From Pseudomonadota bacterium (GTDB taxonomy: Bacteria; Pseudomonadota; Gammaproteobacteria; Steroidobacterales; Steroidobacteraceae), in NCBI GenBank assembly GCA_021820785.1, contig JAKADE010000203.1, forward strand, positions 1 through 5,683: DNA of 5,683 bases, given 5' to 3'. The notes beneath the pieces were generated by a model. It was given only the letters and a program-made list of their open reading frames with translations. It was not told the origin of the DNA and searched no databases. The position numbers and the translations under genes are program-made. Each line of letters starts with the position of its first letter. Position 1 is the first letter of the stretch. This document shows, in pieces, positions 1 through 5,683 of this stretch.

Positions 1-335
1 AACACGCTGCCGACCTTCCCGACGAGGGCGCCTTTGACCCACAGCCCGCCGGTCTGGTCGAGGAAGTTGCGCATCTGCGCGGCCATGTTGCCGAAGCGCG
101 TCGGGGTGCCGAAGATGATCGCATCGTACTGGCCGAGTTCCTCGACGCTCGCCACCGGAGCCTTTTGTTCGGTCTTCATGCCGGCTTTGCGGGCCAGTTC
201 GTCGGGCACCAGCTCCGGGACGCGCTTGATGGTCACCGTGGTGCCGGCGACCGATGCGGCGCCTTCTGCGACCGCCTGTGCCATGCGTTCTACGTGTCCG
301 TAGGAGGAGTAATAGAGGATCAGGATCTTGGCCAT
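1..335 (-). CDS. wrbA: NAD(P)H:quinone oxidoreductase, WrbA-type flavodoxin (3' end cut by window)
   Basis: The first 111 residues of a WrbA-family flavoprotein are visible; the family is usually about 200 residues, so the C-terminal half lies beyond the left edge. WrbA enzymes are cytoplasmic, bind FMN and reduce quinones by two electrons with NAD(P)H, which limits redox cycling. The start [20 protein letters not shown] matches the recalled E. coli WrbA start closely, with the FMN phosphate loop at about residues 10-15 (SSYGHV). The second flavin-contacting segment GTPTRFGNM is at 76-84, followed by the typical FLDQTGGLW at 91-99. The ATG at 333-335 is preceded by a GGAG sequence 9 bases upstream, which supports this start. 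The gene is transcribed away from the TAXI-like gene across a 93-bp gap. Family assignment is firm; the physiological substrate is not shown by the sequence. Confidence 0.96.
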   Translation of the reverse strand, partial: MAKILILYYSSYGHVERMAQAVAEGAASVAGTTVTIKRVPELVPDELARKAGMKTEQKAPVASVEELGQYDAIIFGTPTRFGNMAAQMRNFLDQTGGLWVKGALVGKVGSV

Positions 336-367
336 GCGAGGAGTCTCCAGTGGTCCATGAGCCGTGC

Positions 368-373
368 AGTATA
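368..373 (-). promoter_or_regulatory. Candidate -10 element for wrbA
   Basis: On the minus strand this hexamer reads TATACT, five of six matches to the sigma-70 -10 consensus. It would start transcription near position 361, giving a leader of about 25 bases that includes the GGAG ribosome site. No good -35 hexamer lies 16-18 bases upstream, where the sequence is a GC-rich CG alternation, so the promoter may be weak or need an activator. The rest of the 93-bp divergent gap (336-428) shows no clear operator. Confidence 0.4.
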
Positions 374-428
374 CGACTGGCGCGCGCCGTCATCCTGCGC
401 CCGACGCCGATGATAGACTGCGCATCGC

Positions 429-1835
429 ATGGAACCGAAGCGGCAATCGGATGAGAGCACGCCGGACGAGGGCGCCCGTCGGCCCCTGGCGCTGAAGATC
501 ACCACCATTTCGTGGTCTGACCTCGCCCACACCCTGATACCCATCCTGGTGCTGAGCGCGGCGGCGATCTGGTTGACGCTGCACTTCGTGCAGCCGGCCC
601 CGCCGCACACGCTCACGATCAGCAGCGGACCGCCCGGCAGCTCCTTCGAGCTCGCCGCCGAGCGCCTGCGCGCCATACTGGCGCGCAACGGCATCACATT
701 GAAGATCCGGGCCTCGCAGGGCTCGGCGCAGAATCTCGAGCGCCTGATGCGGCGGCACTCGGGCGTGAACATCGCCTTTGTGCAATCCGGCAGCGCCCCG
801 CCAGGGGTGGCTGGAGCAGCGCCGACGCACGACCAGGACGACGACGGGCGGGGCCTGGTCTCCCTCGGCAGCATGTTCTACCAGCCGCTCGCCATCTTTT
901 ACCGCGGTCCGCGGGTCACCCGGCTGTCGCAGTTGCGTGGGGAGCGCATCGCGATTGGTAAAGCGGGCAGCGGCACGCGCGCGCTCGCGCTGACGCTGCT
1001 GAAGGCCAACGGTATCGCCCCGGGCGGGCCGACTCGCCTCTTGGACATCGAGGGCAGTGCCGCACGTCATGCGCTGCTCGCCGGCCGGGTCGACGCCATC
1101 TTCATGTCCGGGGACTCCACCCCTCCGGCGGTGATCGTCAAGATGGTGCACACCCCGGGGATACGCCTGTTCGACTTCGTGCAGGCACCGGCCTACGTCA
1201 GGCGCTTCCCGTATCTGCACGCGATGCCCATTCCGGCCGGCGCATTCGACCTCGGTGCCAACCTGCCGCGCAAGCCCATCGTCCTGCTCGGGCCGGCGGT
1301 CGAGCTGCTCGCGCACGCCGATCTGCACCCGGCGCTGTGCGATCTGCTGATCCAGGCCGCGCAGCAGATCTACGGGCAGGCGACGTTGCTGCACCCGGCG
1401 CATGTGTTTCCCAATACGGCGACGTACACCTATCCGCTCGCCACCGAAGCAGCGCGTTTCTACAAGACGGGCGACAAGAGCTTCACGTACCGGTATCTGC
1501 CGTTCTGGCTGGCGAGTCTGGTCAATCGCATTCTCGTGGTGCTGGTGCCCATCGTCGTGGTGTTGATTCCGGGGCTGCGGTTTCTGCCGCAGCTCTATGG
1601 CTGGCGCGTCAATTCGCGCATCCATCGGCGCTATGGGGAACTGATGGCCCTCGAGCGCGAGTCGCTCGGCCCGCTCACGAGCGAGCGGCGCGCGGCGCTG
1701 CTCGACCGGCTGCACCAGATCGAGCGGGCGGTGATTCTGCGCAAGATGCCCGGTTCGCACGCCGAACAGATTTATCAGCTGCGCGAACACATCCAGTTCG
1801 TGCGCAGCAACCTCGGACGCGCCGCGCAGGAGTGA
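429..1835 (+). CDS. TAXI-family TRAP-type substrate-binding-like protein, membrane-anchored at both ends
   Basis: A 468-residue protein resembling TAXI-family solute-binding subunits (the NMT1/TAXI periplasmic-binding fold). A short polar N-terminus (1-33) is followed by a hydrophobic helix at about 35-54. The binding domain spans about 60-350: the opening LTISSGPPGSSFELAAERL (62-80), SQGSAQNLERL (96-106), NIAFVQSG (114-121) and GKAGSGTRALA (177-187) follow the usual order of TAXI motifs (glycine-rich start, GS-x-N-L, VQ, GxxGSGT). A second hydrophobic helix at about 360-382 is followed by a charged, helical tail (383-468), probably cytoplasmic. Classical TAXI proteins are soluble periplasmic subunits of about 320 residues without this tail. 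No TRAP membrane subunits (DctQ/DctM or fused TAXI permease) are present in the window. It may be a membrane-tethered receptor or a partner of a distant permease; the ligand cannot be read from the sequence. The ATG has no clear Shine-Dalgarno sequence, so the exact start is less certain than the family. Confidence 0.85.
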   Translation: MEPKRQSDESTPDEGARRPLALKITTISWSDLAHTLIPILVLSAAAIWLTLHFVQPAPPHTLTISSGPPGSSFELAAERLRAILARNGITLKIRASQGSAQNLERLMRRHSGVNIAFVQSGSAPPGVAGAAPTHDQDDDGRGLVSLGSMFYQPLAIFYRGPRVTRLSQLRGERIAIGKAGSGTRALALTLLKANGIAPGGPTRLLDIEGSAARHALLAGRVDAIFMSGDSTPPAVIVKMVHTPGIRLFDFVQAPAYVRRFPYLHAMPIPAGAFDLGANLPRKPIVLLGPAVELLAHADLHPALCDLLIQAAQQIYGQATLLHPAHVFPNTATYTYPLATEAARFYKTGDKSFTYRYLPFWLASLVNRILVVLVPIVVVLIPGLRFLPQLYGWRVNSRIHRRYGELMALERESLGPLTSERRAALLDRLHQIERAVILRKMPGSHAEQIYQLREHIQFVRSNLGRAAQE

Positions 1836-1843
1836 GCGGCGGC

Positions 1844-3070
1844 TCAGTGCCCGGGGGGTGCCGCGGAGGGCGGGTGTACCACCACCCCGTGGTGCCAGAA
1901 GAGCGTCGCACGCTGCTGGAGCACGGCAATGAAATGCTGCACGGCGGGCATGTGCGTGCCGAGCAGCCAGAGCAGCGCGGCAAACAGCACCAGCCCGCTG
2001 AGTGCTTCCGATACGGCATGCGAACGGTAGGGACCGGGATAGAAATAGGGCGAGTGCGCATGTCGCAAGGCCCGCAGGGAGCCGGTGAGCAACTGATAGA
2101 GCAGCAAGAGAATCACCACCGCGGCCCAGAGCGGCAGATGGGCAAAGGACCAGCCGAATACCGTGCCGTTGGCCAACAGGGAGAGCAGTGCCAGCACCCA
2201 GGCCAGGGTGACGAGCCCGAGGAGGATTCCGAGCGCGGCGCGGCTCAGACCCGCCACCAGCGCAGCCAGCGGCGGCAGCGGCGGGGTCTGACCCGGGGGC
2301 GGCGGCCAGCCGCGCGCGCTCCGATGGTCGGCGCGCCATTGAGCACGGTTGGCGCGCCACTCGCGCCGCCACTGCTGGCGCGTGCGACGCCATTCCCGCC
2401 GCCAGCGCATCCGGTCGGCCGGTGAGCCGTCCGAGCGGGCCGCATAGGCGGCTGCACCGGCGAATTCAGCCGCCCGGCGCTTCCATTCCTCGACCAGCAT
2501 GCGGGCGTTGAAGGGCATGCCGCCTGCGGCGGCCATCTGCTCCGGGGTGTCGGCGTACGGCACGATGAACATCAGTGCCAGATACGCCAGCACCGCGAGT
2601 CCGCCGGTGAGCAGGGCGGCGACGACGAAGATCAGGCGCACCAGTGCGACGTCCACGCCGTAGTAGACCGCGATGCCCATGCAGACCCCGCTCAGCAGCG
2701 CGCCATCGCTGATTTGGTACAGCCGCTTCGGGGCGCCTGGCGAGGATGTGGATCCCGATGCGCCGGGGCGCCCGTCCGCTGGGGAGGTTGCGGAGGGACC
2801 GGCACCCGCGCCGCCGCCGTCACTGACCGGCCCCATCTCGGCGATGACTTGCTCGATTTCCGCGCACGTGATGACGTTTTTGTGGGCGGTGAGGCAGCGT
2901 TCGCTCTTGTCGGCGATCGCCTGTTCGAGATCTGCGAGGATCTCCGCGCGGTCGGGGTTGCCGGCGAGTGCCTGTTCCGCGGTGTTCAGGTACTGCGCGA
3001 GCGCGGCGTGTGCATCGTCCTCGAGTTGAAACACGCGGCCGCCCAGACTGACTGCAACTACTGCTCGCAT
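1844..3070 (-). CDS. PspC-domain membrane protein
   Basis: A 408-residue protein. Residues 1-81 form a charged, probably cytoplasmic N-terminal domain (MRAVVAVSLGGRVFQLEDDA onward), of a type I recall in front of PspC domains elsewhere. Then come a Gly/Ser/Pro-rich linker (82-114) and the PspC domain (about 115-173), with the hallmark order KRLYQISDGALLSGVCMGIA, Y-Y-G-V-D, VRLIF and a hydrophobic stretch ending FIVP. A Trp/Arg-rich segment (222-250) and a proline-rich linker (256-267) precede three hydrophobic helices at about 269-300, 313-329 and 355-371. PspC proteins sense or respond to inner-membrane stress; here the job is inferred only from the domain and from pairing with a PadR regulator. 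The ATG at 3068-3070 is chosen because it follows a purine-rich GGGGGGAA about 6 bases upstream and opens the conserved N-terminal domain. An ATG further upstream would add 45 arginine-rich residues that merely shadow padR. It overlaps the padR stop by 13 bp, so translation is probably coupled. No phage-shock genes pspA or pspB are nearby. Confidence 0.92.
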   Translation of the reverse strand: MRAVVAVSLGGRVFQLEDDAHAALAQYLNTAEQALAGNPDRAEILADLEQAIADKSERCLTAHKNVITCAEIEQVIAEMGPVSDGGGAGAGPSATSPADGRPGASGSTSSPGAPKRLYQISDGALLSGVCMGIAVYYGVDVALVRLIFVVAALLTGGLAVLAYLALMFIVPYADTPEQMAAAGGMPFNARMLVEEWKRRAAEFAGAAAYAARSDGSPADRMRWRREWRRTRQQWRREWRANRAQWRADHRSARGWPPPPGQTPPLPPLAALVAGLSRAALGILLGLVTLAWVLALLSLLANGTVFGWSFAHLPLWAAVVILLLLYQLLTGSLRALRHAHSPYFYPGPYRSHAVSEALSGLVLFAALLWLLGTHMPAVQHFIAVLQQRATLFWHHGVVVHPPSAAPPGH

Positions 3071-3399
3071 GGCTGATTCCCCCCGAGAGATTGAATCGTC
3101 CGGTTCAGATGGGCCCAGTACGCGTTGAAGGCGGCCAGCTGCTCGGCGCCGCGGGCCGTGAGACGGTAGTACTTGCGCGGCGGGCCGGTGTCGGACTCCT
3201 GCCATTGATAATCGAGCAGGCCCTCGCGGCGCAGCCGGCTGAGCAGCGGATAGAGCGTGCCTTCCTGACTGGCGAAGTCCGTGGCCGCGAGTGTCTTCAG
3301 AATGTCGGCGGCGTAGACACTCGCGCCGCTGATGATGCGCAGCACCAGGAATTCGAGGAATCCCTTGCGCAAGGCGACCAGTTTGGGATCGTCCGACAT
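3058..3399 (-). CDS. PadR-family transcriptional regulator
   Basis: A 113-residue protein, normal for the short PadR class, which is one winged helix-turn-helix plus a C-terminal dimerisation helix. The DNA-binding domain fills residues 4-85: helices around LVALRKGFLEFLVLRII (7-23), the Y-A-A-D-I-L-K segment (29-35), the recognition helix region EGTLYPLLSRLRREGLL (46-62), and the wing GPPRKYYRLTARG (72-84). The remaining helix (85-106) contains AFNAYWAHLNRTI. These are textbook PadR motifs, especially the G-T-L-Y-P-L-L-x-R-L core and the R-K-Y-Y-x-L-T wing. It is the first gene of a two-gene unit with the PspC-domain protein, overlapping it by 13 bp. A palindrome over its promoter makes negative autoregulation likely. 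The inducing signal is unknown. The start codon has no strong ribosome site, which may keep expression low. Confidence 0.95.
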   Translation of the reverse strand: MSDDPKLVALRKGFLEFLVLRIISGASVYAADILKTLAATDFASQEGTLYPLLSRLRREGLLDYQWQESDTGPPRKYYRLTARGAEQLAAFNAYWAHLNRTIQSLGGNQPCEQ

Positions 3400-3412
3400 G
3401 GGCTTGATATGC

Positions 3413-3432
3413 TACCTTGGTAAAACAAGGTA
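3413..3432. promoter_or_regulatory. Probable PadR operator (perfect inverted repeat)
   Basis: TACCTTG, six spacer bases, then CAAGGTA: a perfect 7-bp inverted repeat 20 bp long, centred 23 bases upstream of the padR start. It covers the candidate -10 element and the predicted transcription start. Dyad operators of this size next to their own gene are typical for dimeric winged-helix repressors, PadR proteins included. Binding by this PadR is inferred from position and symmetry only. Confidence 0.7.
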
Positions 3433-3455
3433 CCTGTATTCGAACGATGGGTCAA
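3427..3455 (-). promoter_or_regulatory. Candidate sigma-70 promoter of padR-pspC
   Basis: Reading on the minus strand, a -35 TTGACC (3455-3450, five of six consensus bases) is followed by exactly 17 bases and then TACCTT (3432-3427, three of six) as -10. Transcription would start near 3420, giving a leader of about 20 bases before the padR ATG. The -35 is strong and the spacing ideal, but the -10 is poor, which fits a regulated promoter. The -10 lies wholly inside the right arm region of the palindrome described separately, so bound repressor would block RNA polymerase. Confidence 0.5.
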
Positions 3456-3460
3456 GGTAC
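3453..3460. promoter_or_regulatory. Third half-site of the probable PadR operator
   Basis: CAAGGTAC occurs here and again at 3426-3433, so the right arm of the operator palindrome plus one base is repeated in the same orientation 27 bp further upstream of padR. It overlaps the -35 hexamer TTGACC. It has no matching left arm at the spacing seen in the full palindrome, so it would be an isolated half-site, perhaps for a second dimer bound cooperatively. Confidence 0.45.
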
Positions 3461-3487
3461 GGGCGTCCGAGATGCCTGCGGGTCACA

Positions 3488-3502
3488 CCGGGCATCGCCC
3501 GG
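3488..3502. other. Short GC-rich hairpin between the two minus-strand units
   Basis: CCGGGC, a three-base loop and GCCCGG form a perfect 6-bp stem; three further pairs (GGT at 3481-3483 with ACC at 3503-3505) could extend it past a four-base bulge. It lies 54 bases downstream of the stop codon of the CarS-like gene, so it could end that operon. No run of T follows on the minus strand, so it is not a standard intrinsic terminator. Nothing else recognisable was seen in 3461-3555. Confidence 0.25.
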
Positions 3503-3555
3503 ACCATGATGGGGCGTGACGCTTCGCTCGGGGCGCTGTGCAGCCTGCGTGCGGC

Positions 3556-4059
3556 TCAGCGCGGCGGCCGGCGGGTCCGTCCGGGGTGTCGCAGGGGAAT
3601 GGCCGCCAGATCCAGAAGCGCAAAGACGATGCTGATGAGCGTGGCGTTCACCCAGCCGATCCCGAGCGGACCGGCGAGGGTGAGCAGCGGCAGGAGCGCT
3701 TCGGGAAGCTGATCCAGGCCCGGCACCTCGCGGCCGGGCGCAAGGCGAAGGCGGCGCTTCAGCGCGCTCGAGAGCAGGTCGCCCGCCATGGCGAGCGCCG
3801 CGAACGCCAGGCCGAGGCCGGCCGTATAGCCGAGCAGCGCCGCGATGAGCGTGCACACCCCGAGCGCCGCCAGCGCGCCGCGCCAGGTCTTGTGTGCCCC
3901 GAACAGTCGGGCCCCGTCGGGCAGGACCGCGCCGCCGTCGATCGGTGCGGCCCAGTGCGGGCCGAGCAGGCGACCGGCGGCCCAGGGGGCCGTGTGGGCC
4001 GCGGCGAGCAGTGCGAACGCCGCCAGACCGCGCGGAACGCTCAGCCCCGGAAGGTGCAT
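3556..4059 (-). CDS. CDP-archaeol synthase (CarS)-like integral membrane protein
   Basis: A 167-residue, mostly hydrophobic protein resembling the short bacterial members of the CarS/DUF46 family, which is distantly related to CdsA phosphatidate cytidylyltransferases. Archaeal CarS transfers CMP from CTP to an unsaturated archaetidic acid; the substrate of bacterial members is not established to my knowledge. Family marks are A-P-I-D-G-G (38-43), L-P-D-G (46-49), G-A-H-K-T-W-R-G (54-61) and the CdsA-like region GDLLSSALKRRLRL (93-106), G-R-E-V-P-G-L-D-Q-L (109-118). Hydrophobic helices lie at about 10-33, 62-99, 119-135 and 137-155. The ATG at 4057-4059 starts 8 bases after the stop of the cysteine-synthase gene and lacks a clear ribosome site, so it is probably translated by coupling; an upstream extension would only add an arginine-rich shadow. 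It is the last visible gene of the SUMT operon. Family membership is good; enzymatic activity is inference. Confidence 0.82.
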   Translation of the reverse strand: MHLPGLSVPRGLAAFALLAAAHTAPWAAGRLLGPHWAAPIDGGAVLPDGARLFGAHKTWRGALAALGVCTLIAALLGYTAGLGLAFAALAMAGDLLSSALKRRLRLAPGREVPGLDQLPEALLPLLTLAGPLGIGWVNATLISIVFALLDLAAIPLRHPGRTRRPPR

Positions 4060-4067
4060 GGTGAAGA

Positions 4068-5099
4068 TCAGCCGTTCATCACGGTGCGCAGGTCGAGCGG
4101 CTCTGCGCCGCGGCCGATGTTCGCCGCTGCGGTGAGTCCCTTCTGCGCGAGCCACGCGCGATTGAACAGGCGCGACTGATATTTGGCGCCACCGTCGCAC
4201 AACATGGTGACCACGGTGTGACCGGGGCCGAGCTCGCGGGCAACGGCGCGGGCGGCCGCCACGTTGATGCCGCTGGTGCTGCCGAGGAACAGACCCTCCT
4301 CATGCAGCAGCTGGTAGACCTGACGGACCGTCTCGGCGTCCTCGATGTGCACGGCGTCATCGATGGGCGCATCCTGCAGGTTGGCCGTGACGCGCCCGAT
4401 GCCGATCCCTTCGGTGATCGAGCCCGATCCGGTCGCCTTCAGCGTGCCGCTGCGCACGTATTCGTACAGGCTGCTGCCGGGCGGGTCGGCGAGCACGCAG
4501 CGGATGCTGCGGCGCCTGGCTTTGAGCGCGTGCGAGACGCCGGCAAACGTCCCGCCGGTGCCGGCCGCGCAGGTGAACGCGTCGATCCGCCCGCCGGTCT
4601 GCTCCCAGATTTCCGGTCCCGTCGTCTCGATGTGCGCCTGGCGGTTGACGGTGTTGTCGAACTGGTTGGCCCAGATCGCGTTCGGCAGCCGCTCGGCGAG
4701 CCGGCCGGCGACTTTCTGGTATTGATTCGGATGGCTGTAGGGGACCACCGGCACCTTGTGCACTTCGGCGCCGAGCGCCTCGAGCAGCGCGTACTTCTCC
4801 GGCGACTGGTTGTCCGGCATCACGATCACGCAGCGGTAGCCGCGCGCATTGCACATGTGCGCCAGTCCGATGCCGGTATTGCCCGCCGTTCCCTCGACCA
4901 CCGTTCCGCCCGGGGCGAGCGCGCCGCTGCGCTCGGCCGCGAGCACGATGGCACGGGCCGCCCGGTCCTTGACCGAACCGCCCGGATTGGTGAACTCGGC
5001 CTTGCCGTAAATCTCGCAGCCGGTCTCCTCGCTGACGCGCCGCAGCCGGATCAGGCGCGTCTGACCGACGGCGCTCACGAACCCCGCATCAAAACTCAT
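4068..5099 (-). CDS. Cysteine synthase family PLP-dependent enzyme (O-acetylserine sulfhydrylase-like)
   Basis: A 343-residue fold-type II PLP enzyme of the CysK/CysM/CBS group, which makes cysteine from O-acetylserine and sulfide in the cytoplasm. The PLP lysine is K44 in N-P-G-G-S-V-K-D-R (38-46). The substrate loop is E-G-T-A-G-N-T-G (69-76), with N74 expected to contact the cofactor. The phosphate-binding loop is G-T-G-G-T (180-184), and S-T-S-G-I-N (274-279) supplies the residue facing the pyridine nitrogen. Two features differ from recalled E. coli CysK: TSGNTG has become TAGNTG, and the GIGAGF segment reads GIGIGR (231-236). I recall both as typical of a separate group of bacterial 'cysteine synthase A' proteins of about 340 residues. 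The ATG at 5097-5099 is supported by a GGAG 7 bases upstream and by the conserved N-terminus (G-F-V-x-x-V-G-x-T-x-L-I-R-L). It overlaps the SUMT stop by 11 bp. The exact substrate remains open because of the changed loop. Confidence 0.9.
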   Translation of the reverse strand: MSFDAGFVSAVGQTRLIRLRRVSEETGCEIYGKAEFTNPGGSVKDRAARAIVLAAERSGALAPGGTVVEGTAGNTGIGLAHMCNARGYRCVIVMPDNQSPEKYALLEALGAEVHKVPVVPYSHPNQYQKVAGRLAERLPNAIWANQFDNTVNRQAHIETTGPEIWEQTGGRIDAFTCAAGTGGTFAGVSHALKARRRSIRCVLADPPGSSLYEYVRSGTLKATGSGSITEGIGIGRVTANLQDAPIDDAVHIEDAETVRQVYQLLHEEGLFLGSTSGINVAAARAVARELGPGHTVVTMLCDGGAKYQSRLFNRAWLAQKGLTAAANIGRGAEPLDLRTVMNG

Positions 5100-5683
5100 G
5101 CACACTCTCCAGGGGGCGAAGTGCCGCGACACGCTCGGCCGCGGGCTCATCGGCACTGTCGCTCGCGCCGCCCAGATGTGCAAGCGCCGCCACCTCGCCC
5201 ACCACCAGCAGGGCCGGCGCGCTGATGTGGGCGCGCTCGGCGAGCGTCGCAATGCTGGCGAGCGTCCCGCGCAGCACCCGTTGTCCGGGGAGGGTCGCCC
5301 GCTCGATGAGCGCCGCCGGCTGGCCCTCGCGGGCGCCGGCCGCCGTGAGGCGGGTGCAGATGTGCCGCAGGTGCGCCACGCCCATATAGAACACCACAGT
5401 CTGGTGGTCCCGGGCGAGCGCGCTCCAGTCGAGCGTATCGTCCTTCAGCGGATGTCCGGTGACGAAGGTGACACTCTGCGCCGCCTCACGATGGGTGAGC
5501 GGGATCCCGGCGGCGGCCGCCGCCCCGAGCGCTGCGGTGATGCCGGGCACGATGACGTACGGGATGCCGTGTTGGCTGAGGCATTCGGCTTCCTCGCCGC
5601 CCCGACCGAAGACGAACGGGTCGCCGCCCTTGAGCCGGGCCACCCGCAGCCCCTGGCGTGCGTAGTGCACCAGCAGCTCGTGG
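5089..5683 (-). CDS. cobA: Uroporphyrinogen-III C-methyltransferase (SUMT), 5' end cut by window
   Basis: The last 197 residues are visible; the reading frame stays open through the right edge, so the gene continues there. SUMT uses S-adenosylmethionine to methylate uroporphyrinogen III twice, giving precorrin-2, the branch point to siroheme and cobalamin. Visible marks are LRVARLKGGDPFVFGRGGEE, P-G-I-T-A-A-L-G, G-I-P-L-T-H-R, A-Q-S-V-T-F-V-T-G-H and V-F-Y-M-G-V, all in the order found in SUMT. The missing N-terminus would hold the first SAM-binding glycine-rich motif. It is either a stand-alone CobA or the C-terminal domain of a CysG fusion; the window cannot decide. The GTG at 5668-5670 is not the true start because conserved sequence runs through it. 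The frame ends in a 35-residue or so non-conserved tail. The stop overlaps the cysteine synthase start by 11 bp, which points to one operon and to siroheme supply for sulfite reductase. Confidence 0.94.
   Translation of the reverse strand, partial: HELLVHYARQGLRVARLKGGDPFVFGRGGEEAECLSQHGIPYVIVPGITAALGAAAAAGIPLTHREAAQSVTFVTGHPLKDDTLDWSALARDHQTVVFYMGVAHLRHICTRLTAAGAREGQPAALIERATLPGQRVLRGTLASIATLAERAHISAPALLVVGEVAALAHLGGASDSADEPAAERVAALRPLESVHEF
5107..5110 (-). promoter_or_regulatory. Ribosome binding site that fixes the cysteine synthase start
   Basis: GGAG (in TGGAGAG) on the minus strand, 7 bases before the ATG, inside the end of the SUMT coding sequence. It supports the 343-residue form over a longer reading with 51 extra non-conserved residues, and shows that the downstream cistron has its own initiation signal despite the overlap. 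Confidence 0.65.

Noticed and set aside
414..419. TAGACT as a -10 for the TAXI-like gene, which would give a nearly leaderless transcript
   Set aside because: Only four of six consensus bases and no -35 at a suitable distance; the promoter of this gene cannot be placed from sequence.
1836..1864. Possible bidirectional terminator at the convergent junction (GCGGC at 1836-1840 and GCCGC at 1860-1864)
   Set aside because: Five-bp stem with a 19-base loop, inside the pspC coding end and without T-tracts; not distinguishable from chance in GC-rich DNA.
390..2393. A 667-codon open frame on the minus strand, antisense to the TAXI-like gene and running into the pspC region
   Set aside because: Its translation is arginine/alanine-rich with no recognisable domain, and it lies opposite or out of frame with two well-supported genes. 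Long false frames are expected at this GC content.
1337..2425. A 362-codon plus-strand open frame across the convergent gene junction
   Set aside because: It overlaps the ends of two real genes in another frame and strand, and its translation is arginine-, alanine- and glutamine-rich without motifs.
3071..3205. A 45-residue N-terminal extension of the PspC-domain protein
   Set aside because: It lies wholly within padR in another frame, is arginine-rich and unconserved in character, while the ATG at 3070 has a purine-rich ribosome site and opens the conserved domain.
4218..5225. A 335-codon open frame on the plus strand antisense to the cysteine synthase
   Set aside because: Low-complexity composition with no family motifs, opposite a strongly supported enzyme gene; a GC-driven shadow.

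Overview
The window is a GC-rich, densely packed piece of bacterial chromosome. The gene content (WrbA-type flavodoxin, a PadR/PspC pair, a SUMT-type methyltransferase beside a cysteine synthase, and a short bacterial CDP-archaeol-synthase-like protein) and strong proteobacterial similarity of the WrbA and SUMT parts suggest a high-GC proteobacterium, probably gammaproteobacterial. That placement is inferred from recalled family sequences, not from a search. There are no RNA genes, insertion sequences, CRISPR repeats, phage genes or signs of recent transfer.

Layout from left to right. At 1-335 (minus) lies the N-terminal part of a wrbA gene, cut by the left edge. It is divergent, across a 93-bp gap, from a plus-strand gene (429-1835) for a TAXI-type substrate-binding-like protein that is anchored in the membrane at both ends. 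That gene runs tail to tail, with only 8 bp between stop codons, into a minus-strand two-gene unit read from right to left: a PadR-family repressor (3399-3058) and a PspC-domain membrane protein (3070-1844), which overlap by 13 bp. The padR promoter carries a perfect inverted repeat over its -10 element and a third copy of the same half-site over its -35 element, so the unit is probably autoregulated.

After a 156-bp gap a second minus-strand operon fills the rest, read from right to left: uroporphyrinogen-III C-methyltransferase (5683-5089, cut by the right edge), a cysteine-synthase-family PLP enzyme (5099-4068, 11-bp overlap) and a small CDP-archaeol-synthase/CarS-like membrane protein (4059-3556, 8-bp gap). 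The first two fit sulfur assimilation: SUMT makes the precursor of siroheme, the cofactor of sulfite reductase, and cysteine synthase fixes the sulfide produced. The role of the CarS-like protein in that operon is not evident.

No clearly undescribed system was found. The items most worth a second look are the three-half-site PadR operator, the lone double-anchored TAXI protein with no transporter genes beside it, the CarS-like gene coupled to sulfur genes, and a Trp/Arg heptad-like segment in the PspC protein.
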